The translations under genes were made by a program, and so were the position numbers. The notes beneath the pieces were generated by a model. It did not search any database. It was given only the letters and a program-made list of their open reading frames with translations, and had not been told where the DNA came from. From the NCBI GenBank assembly GCA_964058805.1, contig CAXKVV010001888.1, forward strand, positions 1-30,421: DNA of 30,421 nucleotides. The letters run 5' to 3'. This stretch comes from Schoenoplectus triqueter (taxonomy: Eukaryota > Streptophyta > Magnoliopsida > Poales > Cyperaceae). This document shows, piece by piece, positions 1 to 12,800 of this stretch (positions are counted from its first letter, which is position 1; each line of letters opens with the position of its first letter).

Positions 1-280
1 AATGTTGCTAAATGGTGATTGGTTGGGTGATTAGTACTTGGATCACATTTTAGATTCAATATCAACCCTTGGTTCGATTTAGATCAATGATTAGGATGCA
101 TTTGTGCTTTCTAATCACTCAATTGAGTCAACTCTCAGTGGTTAGGCCGTTTAAAGTTAGTTACATATATCTTCCTATTTACCCTTTTGTCACTTTCCAT
201 ATTAACTAACCATCACTCACTTCTGGACTGTTCTAGAACCTTCTCATTATTTGCCAGTCACCAGTAAGCCCTCCTAAATT

Positions 281-290
281 CTATAAAAGC
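281..290 (+). promoter_or_regulatory. TATA box of a possible LTR promoter
   Basis: CTATAAAAGC is a strong plant TATA match. About 30-130 bases downstream the sequence becomes CT-rich and lacks a long ORF, as in an LTR promoter or a noncoding leader. No gene downstream explains it, so it probably belongs to the surrounding repeat. Confidence 0.35.
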
Positions 291-874
291 CTCTGCATGG
301 CTTGGAATTCCCTCTTTCTCCATTTGAGCTCGATTTTTACTCCATCACCATTGCTATCACTTCTTCTCCAATTCATTCAATTGCAAGCTCTCTTAGCCTC
401 TCCTTAGTCTCAGTAATTGATCCACTTTACCCTTTGGATTATTCTCAGGCTCTAGCATTGAATTTGAGCTAACTGTTTTCTTCCCCGATTGGTGACTTGG
501 TGGAACACGACTATTGAGCTTCAAAGTTGTCACCTTTGTACTTGGACAGTGTCGCCTTGGTGAGAGGAAGCTTCTTGTACAATCAATTTCACCTTTGCGA
601 GTGTACCAAGGTTAGTCCCAATTTCGATTTCATTAACTGTCTCAGCTCAATTCCTATTATTCTCTTCATATTTCTCGAAATTCATACTTGACACATGCTC
701 TAATCAATGATATGTATCTCTCTATCGAAGGAATTTGAAGGATTTTACTATCTCTAACTTGTTCAACCATGGCGCCTCTCGGCCAGTCGCGCGAAAGAAA
801 AAGAAGAAGAGGAAGAAAGGAAGAAGAAGGCGCCTCCAGAGGGGTCGGTCTCGGCGCATGTGAACCGCAGCAGA

Positions 875-1440
875 GTGGGGCCCACAGTCAGAGGGACAAT
901 GCGCAAGGGCCAGGTACACACTTCCTTTCTTTCCTTTTTATTTAAATTACAGCTTTATTTGAATGAGCTTGGTTCACATAGTAGCTATGCGCCTTTGACT
1001 TGTAATGCTTACAACATGGGCCCACTTGTCAGATCTGTTTAGTTAAGCTCTAGGGGTTAATCAATATTTAGCCTTAATTAGGGCCCACCAATCAGTGATA
1101 CAGGGTTTAGGCTAATGATTTCCACACAGTCAATAGGGATGAGGTGTCACCAATAAAACAGTGACATGTGGCAGATAGGTTTAATTGCATATAGATTGAT
1201 CTGCTGATATGTGCTGCCATGTGGCAAGGCCTGCTGAGGTGGCTCTGTGGTATGACGCCAAGTGGCATAGGCAGAGTGAAGTGGCCCTGTCATAGCCTAC
1301 CACGTGGCACTGTGGTGGGGCCCACCTGTCAGTGACTTCTGCCAGGGTGGGGCCCACTTGCTGACATGGACCAATGGGAGGTTGCCACGTGGCACTCGGC
1401 TGCTGAGCTGGCCCAATCTGGTGCTGCCACGTGGCACACC
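875..1440. repeat. Cluster of GTGGGGCCCAC and CCACGTGG palindromes
   Basis: GGGCCCAC occurs at 878-885, 1018-1025, 1081-1088, 1317-1324 and 1350-1357, mostly as the larger palindrome GTGGGGCCCAC and several times followed by CTGTCAG or TTGTCAG. The G-box palindrome CCACGTGG occurs at 1300-1307, 1385-1392 and 1427-1434, with diverged versions (CCATGTGG, CCAAGTGG) between 1160 and 1265. Two more GTGGGNCCCAC copies lie outside at 2248 and 2495. GGGCCCA is a known TCP-factor site and CACGTG a known bZIP/bHLH site; whether these copies are bound is unknown. Confidence 0.7.
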
Positions 1441-1861
1441 CTCTCTCTTCTTCTGTTTTATATCTTCTTTGTTCTTTGTACCCAGTTTGTACTCAGGACT
1501 ATGGTTATCCCCAAGTTGCACCCAGAGTCATCTTGATCAAATCTCAGCCTTTGATTAATCCATTCAATCTATTTTATCTTCTCTGAATTTATTTTAATAG
1601 CTCAACTTATTCAAAAATCATGAAAATTTCATCAAAAATCTCTAAATTCATGATGATCATCCCTGTAATTTTTAATTCCATTTTTACCCCTGCCTCTTTG
1701 AATTAAAAATTCTTTTGTCTAGAAAACCCTGTTCTTTCCTCTGAATTAATCCCAGATTTCAATTGTAGCTCAGTGTCTCTGCCAATTATCTCTCTCTTGC
1801 AGAAACCACCCTAACTAAATACTAATTAGACTTATATTGATATTCATTAGGGTTTGATCTG

Positions 1862-2100
1862 ATCAACAGTTGATTACTTATCAACAATTGATATAAATCT
1901 AGACTTGATCAGATGGTTGCTCCCAGCTTTGGCACCTGATCAGTCTTGTGAAATTGACTTTCAATCCCTTAACATGAAGGTGATTTGGTCAAAGAGCTGA
2001 CTACTTATCAGTAATTGACACAAATCAAAGCATGGTTAGGTGGTTGCTCACAGCTTTGGCACCAGGTCAGCCTTGAAAGCAAAATCACATTTGAAATTTC
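1862..2100. repeat. Diverged tandem duplication, period 127 bp
   Basis: Two units align with a constant offset of 127 bases. TACTTATCA occurs at 1875 and 2002, and TGGTTGCTC, followed after one or two bases by CAGCTTTGGCACC, occurs at 1914 and 2041. The units differ at many positions, so the duplication is old. No coding potential is seen. Confidence 0.75.
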
Positions 2101-2239
2101 TCATGATTAGTTGTATCAGAATACTAGCTTGGCATTGACATCATTCCTTGTTGCATAGGGATTATACTACTTCAGTTCTTAGGGTTTGCTTTGATGATAG
2201 ATTCTCAGGGTTTAATTCTGACTCCCTTGATATTTGGTC

Positions 2240-2735
2240 ACTGAGGTGTGGGGCCCACCTGTCAGTGAAAAATGATTACATGGATGACCCATCAAGAGAT
2301 CTCTTCCTCTCTCTTGAATCTCCTGAGCGTCATCCACATCAAATGAATAGGAGATGACAGGGTATTTATATCTTTGCTCTGCACTTAGGATTTCCTTGTG
2401 GGATTAGTGCTTAACTCTTGTTCCGGGTTGATTAAATTTCTTAGTAAAATAGGCTAGGTCTATGTTGTTGGAGCTGTTTACAAGGGACTGCCAGGTGGGT
2501 CCCACTTGTCAGAAAAGATATAATCACATGGTGACACCCGAGAGATCTCTCCTCTCTCTCGATCCTCTCGGCTGTCACTTATGCTAAGTGGATAGAGGAC
2601 AGTGGGGTATTTATACTCTTCACTTCATGCCCAGAATTTCCTTGTGGGACAAATAAAGTTGCTCCGGAATTCCGTTAGCGACTTCTTCTGATCAGTGGGC
2701 CCTTTCTTCCTCGTTTCTCTTCTTTCCTCTTCTTA
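2240..2735. repeat. Diverged tandem duplication, period about 246 bp
   Basis: Landmarks repeat with offsets of 245-247 bases: GTGGGNCCCAC then TGTCAG (2248 and 2495), CAAGAGATCTCT / CGAGAGATCTCT with a CT-rich tract after it, GGTATTTATA (2361 and 2606) and ATTTCCTTGTGGGA (2390 and 2636). Each unit therefore holds one palindrome, one CT tract and one TATA-like motif in the same order, as if a promoter module had been duplicated. Confidence 0.75.
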
Positions 2736-2830
2736 TGATTTATTATTAATAATTGATTTTATTTTCATTTATTCGGCTACTCATCCTTGGAATTTTTCAA
2801 GGGTAAACAGTCACGATACCATTGGATTAG

Positions 2831-3600
2831 AGTATCAATAACTATGATGTTTACAACAGAAATTGACTTATTAAAACGGTAATATTCTATACTTATATAA
2901 TTTTTATTTAACTTCAGAATTTAAGCAATAATTTTTAATTTCTATTTCAAATAATAAGTATAAAGAGGTGAAATGAAATATGAGGTTGAATTAGCCATGA
3001 CAAGAATTGATAATTATTGGTGTCAGAAACCGCAATTGAATGGCATCACATGCGATCACTTGCTTGTTGTTTATTCATTCAGAAGGCTGGATTATACTCA
3101 GTATGTTAATCCATATTATAGTATCAAATACTACATTAACACATGATCTAGTCATTGACGAAGTTATGACAATAAATGAGATTGACCAATGTACAACGAT
3201 CCAATCATCATGCTAGATCCAACAAAGGAAGGAGAATGAATATATGCATTCCAATGGTTATGGATAAAATGGAGGGTCGTATCAACAGACTACCAACTCT
3301 AGACCGAGCTCGTTCCAGTAGAACATGATTTAGATTAGAATATATTTTGTTTATATTTTATTTTTATAATTATCAGAACAATTAAATTTTAATTGTTGTT
3401 ATAATATTTCAATTTATTTTATACTATTTTAAAATAATGTATTATCGTGTTTATATTTGATATTATAAAATTTATTTTTAATTATTACTGTAATATTTTA
3501 GAATAATTTACTGTCGTATTTTATTTTTAATATAACATACAAATATAAAAAAATGGGACCGAGTTTGAAACTCGATCCAAACACCTGAGATCAAGTTTCA
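2831..3600. other. AT-rich intergenic spacer upstream of the thioesterase gene
   Basis: Mostly AT-rich sequence with no convincing ORF. Near its right end two 21-base near-copies lie 32 bases apart (3561-3581 and 3593-3613), both ending ACTCGATCCAAA. They lie about 270-320 bases upstream of the start codon at 3879 and could be promoter elements or part of a small repeat. Confidence 0.5.
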
Positions 3601-3783
3601 AACTCGATCCAAATTATTCACGCACAAGTTCGAATTGTTCTTATCAATTCTCTATTTTTTAATTTTATTTATCAAAATAAAAAAAATTCTGCAAGAATGC
3701 AGTCCATAAAAATACATATCTCTATTTGTTATTGGACTGTTATTAACGGCGCGTCCGCGTTTGTACAACGATTTCTACTACAG

Positions 3784-3878
3784 TTAGAGCGCAATCCCTT
3801 TCACTTCTCTTCCTTCCTTTCTAGTTCCTCCTTTTCGTCTCCTCCTCCCTTTTCCTCTCGGTCTCTAGCACTTCTTTG
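3784..3878 (+). promoter_or_regulatory. CT-rich 5' leader of the thioesterase gene
   Basis: This stretch consists largely of C and T on the + strand and directly precedes the ATG at 3879. Pyrimidine-rich tracts are typical of plant core promoters and 5' leaders. No clear TATA box stands at the expected distance, so the transcription start cannot be placed. Confidence 0.5.
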
Positions 3879-6800
3879 ATGGACCGCGAGGAAGGTAAGA
3901 AAGCACCTGTTTTTCCCAATGTTTTTCTTACTTGATTTCTGAAAAGTGGGATTTTTATTTTTTAATTGGATCAGTGATTGAATTTCTCGGACAAGTACCA
4001 GTTCTACAGCGCCTACCAAGCTCTTCCTACCGCAAGATTGCTGATGTTGTTAAGGTCGAGCATTATGGTATATGAGTTTTCTTGTTTTGTCTATTATTTT
4101 TGTTCATGTGTCCTTTCCATTTTTGAATTTTGGTATACCACGTTGCTAACTAATTCCCTACAATCTACTTTGATTTCGTGTTCTTTGGTACGGTGTTGTT
4201 CGGCAGCAATCCCTGTCTTAAAATTTGCTTAGCCGTTTAATTCCTCTAAACACAGTTTGTCGCTACTACGGAGCTCACATTCGTATTAAGCCTCCTTAAT
4301 TTTATCCACGTAATAAGACAGCTTCGTAGGCCTAGTGCAGATTTGAATTGAATCTGATTTTTCTTGTCGAACGAACTCCTGATTCGTGTACCACTTTGAA
4401 ACTCATTTTTGTACCTTTAGCCCTTAAGAATTTATTATTTCATCAATTTTAATTGATTCTTTCTTTGGTAATCTGGATGACTGTATCCTTAAAATCTAGT
4501 CCGTTCTAAAGCAGAATTTAGTAGCAAAGGGCAGTTAAAGGAAAAACATTGAATAAGTATGTGTTTTTTCTTTGGCAGAAACTGGAGATTATGTTGTGCG
4601 TGAGGGAGACCCGGTGGCTGGCCTTTGTTTAATTTGGGATGGTCAGGTCGTTTATCTTGTTTATCGCATCTAGACTTTACTGTACACTTTTAGCAGATAG
4701 CAATAAGTCGATGTCTGAACATTTAGTCAGCAATTATGTATATTTCAGGCTGAGATTTCAGACTCGAACAATGCAGATGAAGGAAACCGTTTTCTTTTGA
4801 AAAAATACGACTATTTCGGTCATGGTAGATAATCTATACATTTGTTTATTTATTAGTTTATGCTGTTTGATATTAGGTATGATTAAAGCTGTCACATTTC
4901 GGTTTGTGACTATAAACTGTAAATTGATGACCTCTAATTAATCCTTGATCTAGGTCTAATTTAGTTCTAATCTGAAATGTTTATGGTCCAATGACCACCA
5001 GGAACCTAAGAGAGGCTGAACTGAACCTGATCTCAATCTGCTGTATCCAATAAATAAACTTATCTAAACTTGAACTCTCATATCTAGATCAAGACCTAGC
5101 CTAAACCCAAATTTCAAGACCAATAATTGACAGAACTGAAAATGACCTGAAAATGAGTTGGCTTTATCTGAATATCAGAATATATTCGATGTAATGGAAA
5201 TTGATATGATGACGACCCTTCAATAAGATGATAAAAAGCTTAAAAGTGGTAAAGAAGGCACTTTAGGAAAGAAGTACAGTCAGACATTGTAATTTTGTAG
5301 CCAGAAGAATTGCCATCTTTTATTTTGTGCCTATGTGATATCAAGGCAACCAAATTTGTGGATTGCTTTGTATTTCACTAGTAAATTTATCTTTTACTAA
5401 TGCTAATGTTAATTAATTCACAGGCAGTACTGGCTCTACTCATCAAGTTAATGTTGTTGCTTTAAGTGAGGTAATAGTGACTTTTGTAATTGGCTATTTA
5501 TAATTTTTTAACACATTATCTTACATCTCATCAATTTAGTTAAATCTCTGGGCCCATTAACTGAACCTCATTACAGCTTATGTGCTTGATTCTGCCAAAT
5601 AAATATAGACGCTTACTGGAGCCAAAATCAATATGGAATGCAGATGAGACTCCAGAAAACTTCTGCCTTGTGGAACATATTTTACATTTGGAACCACTGG
5701 ATGTAAGTCATATTTTAGTGTAATCCTGTAGATTTTCAAAACTGTCATCTGCATCCCATGAACTCTTTAGATATTTTAAAACAAACACTGGCAATATCCA
5801 GTTTGCCCATACAAAAAGATGGCTCTCTATTATCTCATTCTCCCAACTATATTTCTTGAAAATTGTGCCACATTAAGCAGCCCTTTTGTTTGCTTATCTT
5901 TATACAACTGAGAAAGGTCATTAGGGTAATTTGGGCAACTCAAAAAGTATTAGGAGAATAGGTATTCAGGTGATATTTAAGTTATTTTCGGGGGACGTCT
6001 GAGATACTTATGTTGTAGTTGCTTATACGGGATCATTATCATCATGTTTTGACCTAATAATTGGTGAGGGTTTTTTTGTTCTTCTAAATAACATGTATTT
6101 TATGAGAGAATAAATGAACATTGAAGTCATAGAGGAACCGGTGTAGCCATTCTTTTTAAATAACATGCATTCATGTAATAGAATAAAAAAAAGAACTTTC
6201 AAATTTAGCATAACTAAAATAGTTAGATGAAGCACTGAGATATTGGATGGCAATGTTGAAATTATTATTGATTCTAGAGAGATACCCACATAAAAGCTTC
6301 ATGATGATAATGCATTAGACAGGAGAGCATATGTAGAAGGATTGTTTTCCATGTGTTGACATTTAGATTATTAACACTTTGCCTAAATTGAGGTTAACAT
6401 TTTTCTACTGTTATTTTTATTCGATTGTTTAAGGTCCCTTTGACTGCTTTCTAGCTGTCATTTTTTTATTAAATCGACTTATGAAAATTCGAGTCGATTC
6501 AAATGTTTCGAGTTGAAAATTTTAGCTCAAACTCAGGTCATCACTATTTAAGCTAGCTTATAATCCAATATATATGTTAATTAAGTTTGACATTTAAATT
6601 TAATACATCTACAGACTATAAAGTTGGTATATCTACAAGATCAGTACATGAGTTGGTACAAATTAGTATATCAACAAACTATATTTTCAATAATATTTTT
6701 GCTGCACTGATTTGAACAGATGGACGAACAAAAAATTATCGAGTCAGATATTTGAATCGAGTCACTAGCGAGTAAGAGAAGTCCTTAAATTGCTGAGATG

Positions 6801-9800
6801 ATGAGATAATGAGAGATGAATCATCAAATTACGGTTTGGTTGATAAAAAGAGCATGTAAACTATTATTATTCGAGCCGAATCGAGCCACGAGCTGACCCA
6901 ACCTCAACTCAAACTTGGCTCATTTAATGATCGAGCCAGAATAACTTGAGCCAAATTAGCTCGAGTCATATTAGGTCGAACCAAATTAGTTCAGCCCGAA
7001 TCGAACCTGAGCTGAGTCACAAGCCCGAACTTTTTTATGTAACTCTATTTTAAACGTGTGATCTTCTATGGAGAAAATAATATTTTTATCATTAGACTAA
7101 AAATTGTCCTATATTTAAAATTCTTTTAAATTAACAAAATAACCTTCTTTCATAGTTTCTCAATAAAAATATTCAAGTTGAATATTCCTTTGAGAAAAAT
7201 ATTTCCATGTGGAACATAAACTCTATTCTTAACACGTCCTTCCTTTCTAACGTCTGTTACGATATTCGGTTTTCAATCTCAATAACAAAATATTCATTTT
7301 AAAATTTGAAAATTAAGTCCTATATTTTCTAATATTGATAACACAGTGGAGACAAAAAAAAAAAATACTGTACAACAACGTTATCTCCTAGTAGTGATCG
7401 TCTATAAGGTTTCTTATCCATGGAAAATCGGACAAAAAATAAGTTGATTGTACAATTTGTCTCTATGAAATATATGATATTCCAGCAAATCAGTTTGTGA
7501 AAAACGATAATCAAATTCAGATTCAAGCAAAAAGTATAACATTCAATTATGAAAACTTTTATTATTGATAAATGTCACAAAAACTTCGTCTGTATTGTCT
7601 AGTTTCTGTACAGTCTGTCTCAAGTCAGGATAAAAAATAATGGTTGCAATGAGCGTGGCGAATCTTGTATTAAAACAACCGATATTTATATAAATGAAAT
7701 CCTATCAAATTTCGTTGGGGCGTCACCCTCTTAGTGACAGACCATATAAAAACCCGGATATAGTGATAAGAGAACAAGGATCGGGTCTATAGGGTTTTGA
7801 AATATTCAAGTCCTGTTAATGCTCAAGCTGCGGAAAGACCGTAAAACAAAAATTTTACTTCTACTTAAGTTAGGGATTAAATTATGTCGGATAATTACCG
7901 AGAGATACAGACATTTAATCATTTATAAAAGACGGTAAAATATCATTTTATTTCTAACTTAAGTTTAGGGTTAAAGTGATATGTCGGATGATTACCGAGA
8001 GATACACACCTCTTTAAACCTTTATTGATCTACTCTATGATTGATTTCTAAAACATTAATCTCCTTAACAATTAAATAGATTAATATAAGATGTTATACC
8101 TCGCTTCCAAATTTCAATTGGAATGAAAATCGGTTTGTCTCGGAGCACCAAACGTCTGATGCCGATGTAGGTTATCCACCAGGACTGACCAGAGAGCGGC
8201 TTATTTCTTTTGCCAAAAATGTCGTAAACCGCGGTTTCTCGTAAAAACACTATTCACCAAGAAAAAGACGAAATAGTACTATTCACAACTCGCAGTTATT
8301 ATGTTTCACAAATGTGCAAAAATACCGCAACTTTCGTAAAAACACTATTCACCGATTCCGTGAATTCTGAAACAACCGTATATCGAGAGAAAGTAGAACT
8401 GATTTGGTGTAGCTTTCTCTCTCACCCCACCCTATGATTTATAGAAAATGTGGGATTGCTAAATTACCAAACTACCCTCATGAATAGTATGGAGGTTCCA
8501 AAGTGAAAATACCAAAATACCCTTAAAATTCATTCAATTTACTAAAATGCCATTGGGCTTTTGGCCAAATTACCAAAATGCCCTCCAAGGTCGGCATGGG
8601 CTTTTCAATTTTGGGTTTTTTTGGGCTTTTCTGATTTTGGGATTTTAATTATTAATTAAGGCTTTAATTATAAATGAGCTTTTATCTGAAAATTTAAATC
8701 TATAATTAACATTTAAAATCTAAATCAAATATATATATAATTGTCATGTACAATTATATTTTTCTCGGTTGCTGTTTCAGTAAATTTATATATCGTGTCC
8801 AACACGTTATAAATTCAATCTGATTTTTGCTGCTTGTCATCTCTATGACAAATATAATTTAATTATATCATATATAATTAATTATAACCATCTTATTATT
8901 AATTATAAATAATTTATAATTAATCAATAAGATTCTCCGATTAACTCCTATATGGTGTAACCCGACAGGATCCGTGTTATATTGCTAAATAGAGTTAAAA
9001 CTATTTTAACCTCTATAATTATAGGAGACATCTGGCAGAATGTACTATGACCATCCAATTACACAGATGATGTTATACTGTACAATATCATGATCCAGTA
9101 AACTATTTACTTGTATTTAATTCTTTTGTCTCGTAGCTATCAGATCAGTTTCAAGATAGCTATGTGTCATCCTTGCAAACTTAATATTTTCTTGATCCTG
9201 AGTAAATTATCAAATATAATTACTCTTGTAATTATATTTCTAGCAGATAATCTTACTCTATCAAGGGTCCCAATGATGCTATAACTCGTATAGAAATACG
9301 AGAGAAAATAGTACTTTTGGCAAACCATATCTTCCTCCGCATAAGTTATGTATATCGAAGAGCTACCTTTATAGTTACATTTTATGGATAACGTTTGATA
9401 GAAATCACACACATACATATTTTATGTAGGAAAGATGAAAAACCTCATACTTTAGAAATTAACACTGAACGAAAACATTAATGACATGAACATAATTCTA
9501 TTTAATATTTCATTCGGGGTCTGTCAAATACGATGTTCCTAGAACATCTATCTATGTGATTAAAATGATAGCTCTTTGTCTATGGTCTGTAAAACTTGAC
9601 CATCATTTAATTCACATACTAACCTGATAGCGGTTAATTAGTGTTTCTGCTAATTACCTCGGTTAGTGACTTTTAAGAGTATATTTTATATTATAAAGCT
9701 TCACAATTTCAGTCATGAACTCGGAATGATTCATAAATTCAATAATACTCAAGGAAACAAAATATCATTTAAATATCCAATTCATGAACAAAATTTTATA

Positions 9801-12800
9801 TAACAAAATTATTCTATTATTGACTTCAAGATTATTATAAACTAACATGGTCGTCACTGCCTTGGTGGCACATCATATCGGAATTCGGATGTGGTGATAA
9901 GCGAGCGAGGGTCAGATCGTCATTATCTTAGTGACGCACTACATTGGTGCCCGAATGTAGTGTCAAATGAACAAGAGTCTTTGCACTTGACTCGACAAGT
10001 GTGAGGGGCAAAGAAGTTAGTCCGGAAAAGTAAAATTCATTTAGGTAGTTGGAATATAAATCTAATAGAGTTAGTTAATATGTGATTAGAAGATGTATGA
10101 ATATTTTATATATTCAGAAGACTAAATGGACGGGTCAGAAGACAATTAGAAGATGTATGAATATTTTATATATTCAGAAGACTAAATGGACGGGTCAGAA
10201 GACAAGGAGGTGGAGAATTATTCTGACAATAATTTCATTTTTTTCCTTTTACACTTCTCATTTGCCTATGGGTAGAAGTTTCTTTAAATAAATAGACTTT
10301 TTACATGCAAACCATGATCCTCTTTCTATTAATGAGAACATTGTGAATTTTATTAACTTATAATTTCGCCTAACAAATTTATGGAAAACATTGTTTTCTT
10401 TTCATGTAGTTTTAGTAAATTAGAAAGGAAAAAAAAAAGTAAGTACTGTTTTGAAACGGTTCGAACAAAGATGAATAAATCTACAAGGATAGACTGCACA
10501 TGACATCAACGGCATACACAAAGGACTGGGAAAGAGATGATATGATCTGGACTGTTTGTGTTTTAAATGATAAATCTAGATCATCCATTTACAATATGTT
10601 GGTATTACAAAAAAAAAAACTAATCCAAATGAACATGGATATGGTCATTGCCTGCTTGTTTTGTTGTACAAAACTAGATAAATAATACCAGTACAGAAAT
10701 TTTGCATTGGTATATTACTGGACTTTTGCATTTCAACACATTGTTGTGCTTATGTTAGCATCTACTATAGTTCTAATATGGTAGTATCATTTCTTGACAT
10801 GAACATTTACTATTGTTTTAATTGTGTTTGTGGTGAATTATGTTATTTTATGTGCAGTTTAACATTTTCCGGGGTTTTACTCCTCCAGATGCTCCTGCTT
10901 TTAGACAAGTCTTTGGTGGACAATTTATTGGCCAGGTCATTTAAATTATTCCCTTTAAACATCATATATTTTCACTGTATATTGCATAGAAATGACATTC
11001 AGTACTATCTGATTTATCTTTATAACATAAAATTATATCCCTTTCCAAGTAATCATTTGCACTTGCTAAACAACATTGTCTTGAATCAATCTTATGAGGA
11101 GATGCTCACACTATATTTTTGTTGGTTATGGAGTTCTGCGGGAATATTTATATTATTCTCTTCTTCAAAGGGAAGTTTGATTATTTCATTGGCTGGTTAT
11201 CACCATTTATTTGTGTATATAGGCACTAGCAGCAGCATCAAAAACAGTGGACTGTTTTAAACTACTGCATAGTTTGCATGCAACTTTCATCTTGAGAGGA
11301 GACAACAATGGTATTTCCCTTTAAGAAATTACATGATTCTTAAACAACTGACTTCTTGTATACTTTGCAGTTTGCACATTGATACTGTGATCATGGTTGT
11401 ACTTTTATTTATCTTAAGGTCGCTTGTATTATACATAAAATTCAATCTTTTTTTCATTTTTTCTTGAAGTAGTGGGTAAAGAGCCTACTATTTTTTTCAT
11501 TGTTATAGATCCTTTATCAAAATCCAAACATGGCTAGTGTCTGAGGGCATCAGTAGTTCAGGTTTTATTCTGGTTTCCTTTGAATGAGGAACTCACAGCA
11601 ACTGGGACGGTCTGTACCCAAAAAATATGTTACATTGTAGGATTGCTTTTCTTAAGATAAATCAATATTAAGCTTCTGCTTGTTCTAGCCTGTTAGAAGT
11701 TAGATTAAAATTGTTAAATCATACTCATATTTCATAAACCAGCCAGATAATTTTTGCTATGTCCATTTCCTTTTTCTATGCTTTATTGTTTGCAATATAA
11801 TGAATTTTTTTTATTGTCTCACTCTCAATAGTGCCCATAATTTATCAAGTTAGTCGGGTACGAGATGGCAATAACTTCGCCACCAGAACAGTAGAGGCAA
11901 AGCAGCATGGCTCTGTCATTTTCACTATTATTGTCTCCTTTCAAGTATTTTCTTCATATAATAATAGCATCCTGTCACCCTCAATTTGATGTGTATTTTT
12001 CTGTGATAGACATCTGTTTATGAACATTTGATGCAGAAAGAACAGTTAGGTTTCGAACACCAGACAGTATCTATGCCACCTGTTCCTTCTCCAGAGACTG
12101 TTAGTATTTTCTTGTGACTTCCAATTACTTCTGCAAGTACTGTTGCAAAATATACAGCTAGATATTTGTTTACACTGACACATACTTGCACAATGATTCT
12201 AGCACCTCTTTTGTTCACTCTGGTATATTGTAGAAAATTTTCCACAGAAGATAAAATCAAGCAAGTCATTTGTTATTATTTATAAATTAAAGGAGTTAAA
12301 TGTCTAATATTTTTAATTTTCTGTCCATAGTTTTCAAAGGATAAAGATTCATTGACAATATTAACAAGCCTCATAAATAGAGTTTAAGTTTGGAATCCAA
12401 CAGTTCTTTCTGGCTTGATATATATGGTATAGACAGCATACATATAAAAATTGATGAGGTTTGGTGTTAATATTTTACCCTTGTTTGAACTTTCCAATGG
12501 TTTGAGTAAGACTATTCTTGATGCATTATCAAACAATACTCCAATTCCATATAAGATAGAAATCTACATGTTTAACAATGCATTTTTTGTTTCAAACTTT
12601 TGTAATTTATTTGACAAATGGAGTCAAGGGTGTCAAATAGTTTTCTAAAACACGATTGGACCTCCTAAATTGCAGAAACAAACAGAATGATGAACAAAAG
12701 ACCATCAGTAGGTCATGCCTACAGCTTAGCATCTGGTTGTTACATTTAGACCAGTAATAAATGTTTGCATATGGTTTGTTTTTTTAATGAAACTGTATGC

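Larger units (their letters stand above)
1..2830. mobile_element. Gene-free repeat-like region, probably retrotransposon noncoding sequence
   Basis: No reading frame of any length here resembles a known protein. The stretch has a TATA box near 281 followed by a CT-rich leader-like segment, a dense set of GC-rich palindromes (875-1440), and two diverged tandem duplications (1862-2100 and 2240-2735), each unit of the second carrying a GGTATTTATA motif. Such a mix is common in LTRs and untranslated parts of plant Ty3/gypsy elements. That identification is inference: I found no paired LTRs, primer-binding site, polypurine tract or gag/pol remnant, and the left end may lie outside the window. Confidence 0.35.
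5703..10857 (+). other. Giant intron 6 of the thioesterase gene
   Basis: The intron is 5155 bp, while the gene's other introns are about 80-950 bp. Its borders (donor GTAAGT at 5703, acceptor TGCAG ending 10857) join codons for Asp142 and Phe143 in frame, between the cyclic-nucleotide domain and hotdog 1. About 5703-6470 and 10350-10857 look like ordinary AT-rich intron; 6470-10210 is filled with repeats listed separately. No reverse transcriptase or transposase frame was recognised inside. Confidence 0.85.

Noticed and set aside
3697..3879. 60-codon frame overlapping the CT-rich leader of the thioesterase gene
   Set aside because: It is in a different frame from the real start, its end is a Ser/Pro translation of the CT tract, and nothing in it resembles a protein family.
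8640..8960. Repeated TAATTA-type palindromes suggesting an origin or matrix-attachment site
   Set aside because: Palindromic words are expected in such AT-rich DNA and no organised spacing was seen.
10778..11260. 160-codon open frame across exons 7 and 8 of the thioesterase
   Set aside because: It is read in a different frame from the true exons and runs through an intron; the real exons are 10858-10935 and 11223-11310.
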